Source: Welwitschia mirabilis
Lineage: Eukaryota; Gnetophyta; Gnetopsida; Welwitschiales
DNA: 64,000 nucleotides
Direction: 5' to 3'
Assembly (NCBI GenBank): GCA_051453625.1
Contig: JBOZIK010000001.1
Coordinates: forward strand, 237,976,045 to 238,040,044
A program made the translations under genes and the position numbers. Positions 47,267-58,150 of the stretch are shown here, in pieces. How positions within the stretch are numbered: position 1 is the first letter of the stretch; each line of letters starts with the position of its first letter. Under the pieces are notes generated by a model. That model saw nothing but the letters and a program-made list of their open reading frames with translations. It made no database searches and had not been told where the DNA came from.

Positions 47267-48080
47267 AGGCCACAAGAAGTTAGAGAATTGTCACTAATCA
47301 GACAAATATCTTGAATCTTCTATTTAGGTTATTTATTTAAATTAGTACTATATTTTTAGCTTAGCTTGAAGTAGATTTATTTTTATAATTTTTATTTTTC
47401 ATATTTTTTAAAGATCTTGTTATCCTCTGTATCATCTCGATGACATTGAAAATGACAGTTATGAAATTTTAAATTTATTTTCTATTTTCACAATTTTGCT
47501 TTTGCTTATAGTTTAGTAATAAATGTACTATCATCCTATCTATCATCCACATGATAACCTAGACAATAGTCTCACTTTTCTTAGTTTTAGTAATCTTTCT
47601 TTTTGAGTTTTTTGAGTTTGGTTTTTTATGTAATCGTTGTCTCCCCTATAGTCCTCATGATAAGGTGGATGACAACACTTACTTTGATTTTGATTTTCTA
47701 TTCATGATCTATACATGCAAGGACATAGTGAATTCTATTAAAAAGATAAAATATTAATGAAAGTAGAACTAAATTAAAGAAAAGTATTAGCACAGGATCA
47801 TTTGATTTTGAGCAAAATTTAGGTATGCACATCACAGGTAAATAAGTTCTAAGAATTTTTTCCTCTTATTGAAGAATAAAATTCTTCTTTCTCTCTATAT
47901 TCATTCCATTATTTATTTTTTTATAGTTAAAATAGATAGTCATTACATATCTTCTAAGTGTTAAGAATCAAAAATTTCAATGAAATGATGAAACATCCAA
48001 GAGAGGGAAACTTAATCTTTGTTGTATACTTATCTTCCTTATGATCTTAAATTAAAATTCTCTTATTCCATTCTTCTCAC
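47267..48080 (+). other. family D leader with TCATC/GATGA motifs
   Basis: Inverted-motif clusters at 47441-47465 (TCATCTCGATGACA), 47530-47562 and 47643-47675. The leader at 57451-58150 has the same arrangement. No convincing ORF. Confidence 0.6.
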
Positions 48081-49359
48081 TTACTTTATTGAATAGTAAT
48101 AAAAGGACCATTGTGGATCTTCTTTCTGAAAAGAAAAAAACTTACAAAATGTTGATGATAATGGTAAGAAAAAACTTTGAGAAATTTTTGTTGAAAAAGG
48201 AAGACTATCACAAAATAATTTTGAAAATAGAAATTAGGCCCCTTCTTGTTTCCAACCTTCTTATTCTTTTTCCTCTTCTTTTGAAATATTATATAGACAT
48301 GATGATGAAGATTCTCCATATTTTAGGGATTCCACCTCATTTAGAAAAACTTTTACAATTGTTTTTATTAATTCCAATCATCTTCCATGCATTAATACAA
48401 AGAAGAACCATCTTCCATCAACTACTATGAGAAAGAAAAAGATCTATTAAGAGGAATGATTAATGAAATAAAGAAGAATTAAAAAAACACCAATAAGAAC
48501 TTAAAAAAATTAGTTGAAGTCTTACAATAATCTTTATTACATATTCAAGGATCTTTTACAACTCAACATCCTCTCAACTATTCTACCTACCTTAAGGAAA
48601 ATGGAAAAAACTTAGAAATAAATGATGATGATTTTTGCTTTTAACTTGAAAATGAAATTGTGGATATAACTTCAACATTCTATTCTTTATAAGATGAGTA
48701 AAGGGGAGTTAATAATAACTTAATCCAGTATTTTAACAATCAAGATGAAGATGAACATTTAATACATGTTAATCGGGATGAGGAATCCATTCATGAATAA
48801 TTTGATAATTTTTCAATCAATAATGAAGATAATGCTTTTTCTCTTAATAATCTTTTCGATGAATGCAATAAATTAGAAAATGAAAGACAACATGAGAAGA
48901 GATATATAGTTATCAAAAATAATGAGAAAAGGGAAGAAATAATCAAACAAAATAATGACAGAGACAATCATGAAGAAACTGACTACAATGAAAGACCCCT
49001 AGAGATTCATTCAAATTTCATAGAGGATAGACTTATTCTTTCTACCTATACTTATACATCTTTTCCACTTATGCTTTTATGTACAAATTCAAATCACATC
49101 ATTCATTTCACTTCTACTTCCATCTTTACATCCCCTTATGATCTTGATAATGATAAACTTTCTCCATCTCTCCCAATTACATCTTCATATAATTCTCAAG
49201 GTTATATTCCTTCCTTTGACTCTCATAATATCCATCATTCCAAAGAGTCTATTTTTCCTATCTCTCAATCTCTTCCTTTTAAAAATTCATGTGATTCTCA
49301 AAGTAACATTATTTATTTTTATATTAAGTCCACTTTACCTTATGCTTTTAATGATTTTT
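48081..49359 (+). pseudogene. ORF D: acidic low-complexity protein of unknown function
   Basis: I do not recognise this protein. The plus frame can be followed for about 425 codons with few stops, cut by the gap at 49360. Features in order are a basic/Lys-rich start, a Ser/Phe-rich block (SYSFSSSF near 48265), two units of a 10-residue repeat containing (Y)KEEPSS and INYYEKE at 48382-48441 (30-bp DNA units), then long Asn/Asp/Glu-rich stretches (NRDEESIHE, NNEDNAFSLN, NNDRDNHEETD), then Ser/Thr/Pro-rich sequence ending STLPYAFNDF at the gap. The copy at 58151-60890 has the same order. It takes the place of gag directly after the primer-binding site. No zinc knuckle, protease or RT motif was seen. 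Overlapping ORFs in other frames are not genes. Confidence 0.6.
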
Positions 49360-49459
49360 NNNNNNNNNNNNNNNNNNNNNNNNNNNNNNNNNNNNNNNNN
49401 NNNNNNNNNNNNNNNNNNNNNNNNNNNNNNNNNNNNNNNNNNNNNNNNNNNNNNNNNNN
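49360..49459. other. assembly gap (100 N)
   Basis: Exactly 100 N, cutting ORF D after PYAFNDF. In the other copy ORF-like sequence continues at least 600 bp beyond that point. Confidence 0.95.
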
Positions 49460-51400
49460 AATGAGATACCATTTAAACTGTTTTTATTTTAAGATATCGT
49501 CCCATTTATGTGTGTGTAGACTAAATTAATTAACATAAAATTATTTTTCTTCTTATAAAAACTAGGTTTTGTTTCTCTTCTGCATTAGGTATCCCCACTT
49601 TATTTGGTCCCTTTTCTCAATATGAACTATTGTATATTAGGTAAGCTATTTTCTAAATGTCCCCTCTATGATAAAATCTTTAGATTTACTAGGAATGATG
49701 GTCTATGATAAAGAATTATAGTTGTTCTATACTAAGAAGTATGGAATGTAGTAAGTATTTGATAATGGTAATGCCCATGTGGTTAAATTCATGAACTACT
49801 GATTACATCATTAATACTAAGGGAGATAGTGATTTTAATAAATAATAGTGAATTTATGGGTGGAAGATAGATCAAAATGACAAGGGTTTAAAGATAATTA
49901 AGTAATTATGATTAGTCATTAGAAAAAATGATAGTGTCTTGAAGCCTATTGGTTATGCATGGGTTATGAAACAAAGGTCATCCTAATTAATTTAGCTTGT
50001 AAAGAAGGGTTATTTTGGTAATAAGGATATCATATCTATAAGTTAAAATAATTAGTAACTCTAAGAATAAGTTATGCAATAGACACAAAACAACTAGAGG
50101 ATAATGAAAAAAATAGCTTGAATTGATAGTGTTACATATGAAAGAAACTAAATAGTGATATCAATGGATATGACAAGAAAACTAGTAAGAATAGTAATAA
50201 AAAATATAATGAGGTTATTCTAGTTCTAGAATGAAAGATGATAATCGCTATGAGAAGAGATCTAAGATTTGTACATGTTTATAAAATTAGAGATGATTTT
50301 GGACTATTGATTCAAATAAAAAGATGGACAGCTAAGATTAAAAGAGAGATACATTAAGGATTAATTGGTAATTGTATTTTTTGGGTTTTTTTGTTTTAAT
50401 GGGAAAAATAAGAAAAATGAGGTAATAATTGGAATTTTTGCATTTTATACTTCATCTGTAATAACTTACAATTACGTATATAATTCAAAATTGATCATTA
50501 CATAAATAATAAATTATAGCTAGATTCACGAATTTCATCCAAATAATCAAAATGCATCACTCATGGTCCTATTAATCATGTAAGATTCTAGAATTTATTA
50601 CCTAATTAGAAGATATAATATAATAAGACATGAAACAATGAAAATATGATGGTAACTTAATTAAATTAGTAAACTAAAAATAAATTTACATCTAAAAAAT
50701 TTAGTTTAATTAATACTTTGAACAATAATATAGTAAGATTTAATTAAAATTCTGTGTGTACATACACTTTAATGCATTTATATTATTTGGCTACTTCACA
50801 TCTAGAGGTGTATCACAAATCTAAAATAAAGGTTTTAACATAGAAAAAGAGGTTTTTCGAAATCCATATCTAATCTTGTCATCTATATAACATATTATGA
50901 ATTATAACTTTTTCATTAGTGAAATATATTATTAGATGTAAATATGAGGATAATCCATCTAATCAGTCTTACTAAGAATATATAATGAGTGTTATGGTAT
51001 AGAATGTATTCACTTGTGGCTTAAATATACTCATGAAGATATGTAAGTATGTCTTTTCATATACGATCCAATCATTCCCTAATGAACTTCTTGCTTATAC
51101 AAGTTCTAATATTTTAGATCTAGTACAACTAATGTACTCTCATGTTAGCTACTTAGTTATTATAATTAATTCCCAATATAGAATTATATTATCTTCATTA
51201 TATATTATAGTGGTATAGAGGCCTTAAACTATACATTATACATCTGTTTCATAAAAATAAATGTCTTCTATAGAGTATCTCATCTTCATAGCATAAATGT
51301 AACATGAAGATCTTTATCATATTTAAATTTATAATTTTTTCCTTTTATTTTTATTTTTTAAAAAAATTAAGCTATGTTTACTATAAAGGTTCTTATTTGG

Positions 51401-51540
51401 TATAATCAATATCTTTCTTATGAAAGTGAAGGTTTTCATCTTGCATAATGAATACCTTTCCACAAAAGTAGAGATCTTTGTCATACAATGTATATCTACT
51501 TAATAGAAGTGAAGGTATTCAACAATAGGTATTCTTGCCA
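51401..51540. repeat. short tandem repeat, period about 40 bp, about 3.5 units
   Basis: Units begin near 51401, 51444 and 51484, with a partial one at 51522. Each contains A(A/T)G(A/T)ATA(C/T)CT followed by AAAAGT(G)GA(A)GGT. Imperfect and AT-rich. Confidence 0.6.
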
Positions 51541-51610
51541 TTTGAATATGATTCTATTTTACTTCATGATCTATTTTATTTTTATTTCTTTATTTTACAT
51601 CTACGATCTA

Positions 51611-51664
51611 ACCTCCCCCTCTCTTCCTCTCTTTATCTGTCTCTCTTTTTCTCTTTCTCTCTTT
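51611..51664. repeat. CT-rich low-complexity run
   Basis: Plus strand almost purely pyrimidine, with CTCT/TTCTC units. It is a decayed microsatellite. Confidence 0.85.
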
Positions 51665-52199
51665 AAAGTAAGGAATCCTTCATAGAGAGGAATTCATATA
51701 TACACATATATTTTTCCCTTGATATGAATTGATAATTATAATATCTACATATGTGATTCTCTTCCTACAGATGAATGGATACCATAAAAGTTATTTATAC
51801 TTATATTATGTATTCTTTTCATGTAAAAATATCTTGACTTCTTTTTTCCCCCGTTTTCCTTTTAAAATATTATATAAGAATCCTCAAGCATATCTTTAAA
51901 GTACAAAATTTCACATATGAAGATAAAAATTCCTTTGAATATATCAAAAATCATAATTATTTCAAAGTCTATATAGAATATTAGTTATAACATGTAGAAT
52001 AAAAGATTAAAATATTTAATCAAGAATTCATTAATTAGGTTATTTATTAACAAACTAGTAGTGAAAGGTGCCTACGAAATTAAACTCTAACATGATTAAC
52101 TAAGTGATCTAGGTACATATCATAATTATATGTTTTAATTAAGAATAAAATTTAAAAATTATCATAATTAAAATTTCATCTCTTAAGTAACACTGGTTT

Positions 52200-52450
52200 A
52201 GAAAATTTTCCCCTTTAATTTGTCACATATAGTTTTAAGTTAAGGAAGGATGGTCAAAGTGATAGCTCAGGTAACTAAATTCATAAATCAGCTTAAGCTT
52301 AAGACCATGAGAAAACACTTATATTATTTGAAAAGGTCTAGTTCACTTAGATATGAATTTGTTAAAAACTATATGATATCTTGAATTCTGTAGTAAGACT
52401 AGATCACTATATCTAAGAGGCTTTCTATGAATGTTCTTATTAAGATACAC
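52200..52450 (-). pseudogene. Athila integrase C-terminal domain fragment
   Basis: The minus strand reads NKNIHRKPLRYSDLVLLQNS, then a KF-x-x-K/R stretch, then TRPFQII and HGLKLK. This is the conserved segment after the plant Ty3/gypsy integrase core (usual form F-K-x-G-D-L-V-L-L-F-x-S...F-P-G-K...W-x-G-P-F-x-V). It lies at the left edge of Athila 3. One or two stops are present. Confidence 0.7.
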
Positions 52451-52499
52451 TTATTTTAAGGTACCCATTGTAAACATTTAAATGGTTTTTATTTAGAAT

Positions 52500-52910
52500 C
52501 ATAGTAAGTATTAGTTCATTGGTTTCAATTATGTCTACATCTTCAAAGTCATCTTTGAGATTCTATTTTACTGCATTAAAAACTTATAGCTATATATTTA
52601 TATTTCTAGATGGAATCTTTAATGTCCCATTTATAAAATTGATAAAGACATTACAAGTGATTAGGAATTCCCTTACTAAGGTAATGACAAATTCATTTAA
52701 TTCATTTTCCATTTTTGAGAGTATGAAATATATTGGTGGTAAAATTTATTAACCTATATCAAAACTTATTTATTATTCTTAAGAATATCTTAGTTGATTG
52801 ATAAATAATTATAATGCAATTTTTATTTTCTTTAGGTCTTCTAACATAACTTCTTTTCATACTGAATATAAGGCATTAAGTTCATACTAATCCCTAAGTT
52901 TAGCAAGGCT
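52500..52910 (-). pseudogene. Athila protease, decayed
   Basis: The active-site region near 52905-52860 reads RALLNLGISMNLMPYIQYEK, where RALLDLGAS is expected, so Asp is now Asn and Ala is Ile. The C-terminal part near 52650-52560 reads REFLITCNVFINFINGTLKI (usual GRPFLATxNALIN..NG.LK). The plus-strand open stretch at 52519-52752 is antisense to this and not a gene. Confidence 0.75.
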
Positions 52911-54700
52911 CTATCTATCTTTTTATCTTAAATGATACATGGGATTATTAGGAAACTTTAATTTATAAACTGAGGTAGAAGTTTGTTCTAAATTCTAGCA
53001 CTCACTTATTAGGATAGGAAAACTCTTCCTTTAATTTTAGTCTTAGAAAATCTCTTCTTTTAATGTTAGTCTTTCTCTCTACCATAGACATCCTTCTATA
53101 GGACATAGTATAAGATGGAACAAACTTAATAAAATACAAAAGTAAAATGTTAACTTTTACTTTCTTAAAGATTTTTAGGTATTTTTCTTTAAGCTATTTT
53201 TTCTTTAATAATATGAGGTTTTCATGAAATTTGACCTTCATAATTCCTCACATTTAAATTTTTTCAAGATATTATCTTTTTTTTATTAGTTTTAGATGTG
53301 ATAAGTAACTAGATTAGAAGTAAAAGATTCCTCTTTAGATGGTTGAAGGTATTGATTAATCTAACTAATTCTATGTGAGATAGTATCAACTCTCTTAACA
53401 TTCCATGATTGTTTTACAGTGTTTACATCCTTCATTTCTTATTCTAAACATTAAAGAGTTTTAACTATTTTATTGTTAATTTTATCTTATTTACTATTAA
53501 TATCCAATTAAGTATTCATGATTTATTATATAATATCCTCTAATTGTCTACTTTGAGATTACTTGAGAGGTGGCGGCTATGAGGTATATGCTTTGTTCTA
53601 TGATATTTGTTATGATAAGCTATGGTGGTTTTATCAATTTGGTTTGTAAGATTTTTCATAAGGAAATAATGGTTTTTATAATTATTATTATCTTTTTCAT
53701 GAAAAGGGCCTCTTAACTTATATGATATTTACATGTGTTACTACAATTTGTTTACAGAGAAGAATAAATGGACAACTGCTAATTTTATTCTCATCAAAAG
53801 TCCATATAGCACATATGTCTCAACCACTAGTTGTTTTGGGTTTAAGCATCTTAAGAATATTTAAGCTTTTTGTAATGTGATCTAGTTTTTTGATTAAGAC
53901 TATTTTTTAACTAAAGTAAATATTATTTATCTTGTATCATTAAAATGTTATTTATTTTATAGATTTAAAATACTTTTTAGTTGCTTAAGTATTTCTGGAA
54001 AATCTATTCCAATTCTTGAATCCCTTATCTATGCCTTCTAAAGTGTCCCATGGTTTATTAGATACTTAAATGTAGAGCTTTCATTATTAATCATCTTTAT
54101 TAATTCCCTACTTTCTAAATTTAATCCTTCATAGAAGATTCTTATAAATCTTCAAGACTTAAAACCATGTTAATAACACATAAAAATTAACATTTAAATT
54201 AAGAATAAAGGCCTTATTAGAATGATTAATTAATTATTACAAAGATTTTATGCATTTATTATTATTAACATCATGGAAATCTATTTCCACTTTGTAATCT
54301 ATCTTAACATTATTATTTTACAAGATATTTACATCATCTAGAGTATTATGGTAGAGAATGGAGGTGTGTCAAGAATTGTTGTTGGTAGCACCAATTCTAA
54401 GAGTAGAAACACCACTTACTATGCATAAATAGTTCTATACTTATATTTATGAATCTTCTTAATGCAAGAAATCCATTTGGAGCATTTTTAAAAGTTGATG
54501 ATAATAGAGGAATATTTTTCAAGGGAAACTCCTTAAATTGGCTCCATAACTAAAGGATGATCTTGTACAATCTTGGCATTTTAAAGAATAACCCAATTAA
54601 ACCTTATAAATCATAATTGGAAACCATAGATTAAGGCCTAAATACTTTACTTTACTTCTCTTGAAGTCATTTTTGGTCATATTATACAAGATATTATTAG
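52911..54700 (-). pseudogene. Athila gag, decayed
   Basis: Upstream of the protease on the minus strand. The best block, near 54170-54050, reads IFYEGLNLESRELIKM followed by NESSTFKYL, the gag pattern F-Y-x-G-L...R. The rest is heavily interrupted, and the start could not be placed. The length up to 54700 is an estimate from the other Athila copies. Confidence 0.55.
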
Positions 54701-55362
54701 AGCTTTAACCATGTATTCTTTCTAATCTTCTTATTAGGCATATAGTAGATTTTAATCTAGCATGATGCTTTTTAGATTTGCATGAGCACTTTTCATGGAT
54801 CATATGCTTTTACTTATCTAATAATAAAGTGTTATATATTCTTTTCTTAGTGCATTACTTTGATATCAAATGACAGTTATTTCATATTTTTTATTCTTAG
54901 GATTAGATAATGCATGTTATTACTTTAAGATCTTTTAGTAAATCTCCTTTTTATTTTAGTTTTTATAATCTAAATATTTATTTAATAAATCTTGGAAAAC
55001 CCTTATTTTTCATGCTTATAATATTCTTACTGTGAAGTCAAGATGGATTAAAGACATCACCCTCATATTTATAGTGAATGAGATTATGCCACTGTGCTTA
55101 ACCTAGAACTACATGAGTGTCATTTCTATGGTAAATAAGAGTATGCCACTATACTTGAGCTCAAGTAAAAGCTACATGAATTTAATTAAAAGATTATTCT
55201 TTTCTTAAAGTTATTATATTAGTATTAATACTATGTCCTATTCCTAATCCTCTTATACATTTTTGTTACTCATACTCATTTTCATTATGCTTTCTTTGAT
55301 TGATAGTTGATCACATCTATCCCCATGGAAGAATAACATTAGAACTATATTATAAATGGAAG
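54701..55362. other. AT-rich stretch before family D LTR 3
   Basis: No ORF or motif recognised. It may include the Athila 3 leader or LTR. It ends at the LTR start TGTTAGTTTTATTGG. Confidence 0.35.
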
Positions 55363-57429
55363 TGTTAGTTTTATTGGTAAAAATTGGATTTCATCATGTA
55401 AGATTTATATCCTTAAAGTAATTATTACTATGACAAATTGTATGTTCTTTATGGGGTATTTTGAGTAGTTTTATATGACATTTAGACACATTTAAGTACA
55501 AAATGATGATTATTTAGAGTCAAGGAGAAAATCATGGAAATTCATAAATGCCATTACTTTTGGAGGTATTTTGGATCAATTTTGATAATTCACATTTTAA
55601 GAAGGAATTAATGAGCTTCAAGGGTAATTTAACTTAATAAATAACTTCAAGAAAGTTGTCATCGCATCGATCATCTAGACGACATACTAGGATGACACTC
55701 CTTGCATACTGACTTGATTGTTATGATGGATAAATATAGAACTCTCTTAATGTTGTATTATCCCCACCATAATTGACACAACAACTAAGATGATTATCTA
55801 ATTTTAGCAAATGTACCAAACTTTACCAAACTATTGCAATGTACTATGTTCTTTTTGTGTGTCATTAGGATTTTGGTTGCATCTATTAGATTTGCTTATT
55901 TTGATTTCATTATTGTTAATAAATACCACATTCATCCTTGACTTTGATAATCTTCATTTTCACTAGAAATTCTCATGACAGGAGATTAGAGAGCTAGAGG
56001 TTCATCCATTATTATTGCAAAGAGATGTCTTTCTTGGTGTTGGGATGTGTATCCTTCATTGAGGTACTAATGATTTGTAACATGGATGTTGATTTACTTT
56101 TAATCAGAACTCTATTTTTCTTTTTATATCTTTTATTTTGTACATCTCTCTAATGGTTTACGTTTCTTATGATTCTGTGATAGCTTCTTTGGTAACATAG
56201 ATTATAAGAATAAAGGTTGATATTATTAGTTTATATTCATTACATTTATTTTCCTAGATTAACTCTGCATTATTTTCATATTCTGTTTGATGTACCAGAT
56301 AGTTTAATTTGGTCTTGATCTAGTGACAGATTTTCTTGATTGATCCAGAATATACAGGATTAATCTCTATGATAGGTTGATTTAGTAATTGGATGGATGT
56401 TGCATTTAGTTTAGTTTAATATTTCATTTACATAGTATATTTATTTACATCATTATTTGCATTGCTATTTCATTCTCCTTTAAGGATAAAATATCTTATT
56501 ATGAAATTAATTCTTTTTTTGTCACTTTCACCTTCAATAATATTATGACATTTGGATCACTTATATCTATATTATTGTATCGTGTTATGTAAAGTTATAT
56601 ATTTGTGATTTACAAGATTTTTTTTAATTAAATAACACATAAAATGGTTGCCAAGATAAGGTTTTTTTATTTGGATAACTGTTACATAAATTTATGCTAA
56701 ACTAGAACACTAGCATCTTGTTATAATAATGTCACTCGAAGGAACTAATGTCAAATAACATTTATCTAAAATAATTATAATGTTACATCTAAAGAAAATT
56801 GTGGTTGAAACTATAAAATAAGCTTACATTTTAACATCTTGTGAGGTACTATCTATTCTATCCATGAATAGCCCTTTTGTTTGTTTACAACTCATAGCCA
56901 TCATGATGCATTCAATGAAAAGATTGTCTTACATGCCATCATAGAAAAATAGTTTATCTAGATAGAGAAGTTTTTAAAGTAATGAAGGAAAAAACAAACT
57001 GAACTCCTTGCAACCATCAATTTTCTGATTCAACTATCATTGAGGTATAGAAATACTAAACTAGAAACTAAAAATTAGCATTGGAAAGAGATGTGACAGA
57101 GGGTACCTTGAGACAACGCTCAAGAACTATGAGAATTGATGCTGAGATAACATATCAGCCTTGTAGCTATAACTGCATTATGAAAAGGAAATAATAACTA
57201 TCCATCTAATTCTAAAGGTAAGCATGAACCAGAGGAAAGCCATTGAGATAGGAGGGAAGTCAGTTTGGAAGTCAAGCAATTAGCATTCATGCTGTTGAAT
57301 ATAGAAGCTAATTTTACTATAGAATGAATGGCTTTTGTGAGATTCTTGCAGTGATAAGCCATTTCCATATTCCTCGATTTATAAGATTTATTTGCGAATG
57401 TAACATTTATATAAATATGCACTATAACA
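55363..57429 (+). repeat. family D LTR 3 (5' LTR) with an internal insertion
   Basis: Starts TGTTAGTTTTATTGGTAAAA and ends ATGCACTATAACA, three bases before a primer-binding site. It aligns with LTR 2 through the CATC...TCTTGGTGTTGGGATG block (56029 onwards), the TTATGACATTTGGATCACT block (about 56542) and the extreme 3' end. At 2.07 kb it is about 0.65 kb longer than LTR 2, because of extra sequence at about 56660-57395. TCATC/GATGA motifs lie at 55662-55700. Confidence 0.7.
56660..57395. other. insert of unknown origin within LTR 3
   Basis: This stretch has no counterpart in LTRs 1 and 2 and interrupts LTR 3 just before its conserved 3' end. It looks less AT-biased than its surroundings in parts (for example 57060-57340). 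A minus-strand open stretch of 74 codons at 57422-57198 spans its end, with no family I recognise. No terminal inverted repeats, poly(A) or target-site duplication were found by eye. Confidence 0.45.
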
Positions 57430-57432
57430 TCT

Positions 57433-57450
57433 TAGTACCATTGCTAGGGA
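57433..57450 (+). other. primer-binding site (tRNA-Asp type), family D copy 2
   Basis: TAGTACCATTGCTAGGGA differs from the TGGCGCC-GTTGCCGGGGA type at six positions, all C-to-T or G-to-A. It follows the LTR end and precedes AGATCGCAAG, as at 47249-47266. Confidence 0.8.
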
Positions 57451-58150
57451 AGATCGCAAGGAGTTCAAGATTGTCATTACCCAGATAAGTGCTTTGGATT
57501 TTTATTCAAGTATTTATCTGTAGTATCATAGTATTTTATTATAAATATTGCAGTTTTTCTTCTTAATTTTTCATGTTTTTTATTTTTTTATCTATATTTT
57601 TCAAGCCTATTATCTGATTTATCATCTCGATTACATAGGTAAATGATGACCTAATATTAGGGCTTTTTGGTTATTTTTCTTGTAAGTATGTTTTTAATTT
57701 TTCACAGTATAATAAGTCAATATCATCTACTACTCTATGATCTGAACAACATAGATAGATTATTAACAGTGTATTTCTATTATAGTTTTTAGTGATTCTA
57801 TTTCTTGGTTTTTCTATTTTTGTTTTTTATTTGTCATCTAGGATATCATCTAGATGATGAAGAAGATGATGAATAGGTAGATATTTTGCTAAGCATGTAG
57901 GAACATGATAACATTTGATGAAAAGCTGAAATATCTGAGGGAACAAAGCTTAATTTAAAAAATAAAAAAGGCTTACTTAATGAAAAATGAAATATAAGTA
58001 CACATACCTTAGGTATGTAATTTCTAAAGATTTAAAGAAAATGTTTTTTGCTTTTGTAAGTTTAGAACCAAATTTTTTGAATAGGAGTAACAAAAATAAT
58101 AAAATAAGAAAAAACCATTTTATCCCCTTCTTATTAATGAGTAGTGTCAC
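57451..58150 (+). other. family D copy 2 leader with TCATC/GATGA motifs
   Basis: Motif clusters at 57608-57645, 57720-57765 and 57835-57872, the last containing GTCATCTAGGATATCATC followed by TAGATGATGAAG. Same layout as the leader at 47267-48080. Confidence 0.6.

Larger units (their letters stand above)
49460..52180. other. AT-rich stretch, no gene recognised
   Basis: No continuation of ORF D could be seen to the right of the gap. Apart from the small tandem repeat at 51401-51540 and the CT-rich run at 51611-51664 I see nothing definable. The left flank of the Athila 3 integrase remnant begins near 52200, so part of this may be its 3' region or LTR, but no alignment to the other Athila LTRs was found by eye. 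Confidence 0.35.
52200..54700 (-). mobile_element. Athila-type element 3, internal deletion derivative
   Basis: Minus-strand remnants of gag, protease and, directly next to it, the integrase C-terminus. RT, RNase H and the integrase core are missing from between 52500 and 52450. The LTRs were not located. Confidence 0.65.

Noticed and set aside
48086-48319. Minus-strand ORF of 77 codons rich in Phe and Lys
   Set aside because: Antisense to ORF D, low complexity, not preserved in the second copy.
57198-57422. Possible DNA transposase or host-gene exon on the minus strand
   Set aside because: 74 codons without a recognisable motif, start or splice context; kept only as an insert of unknown origin.
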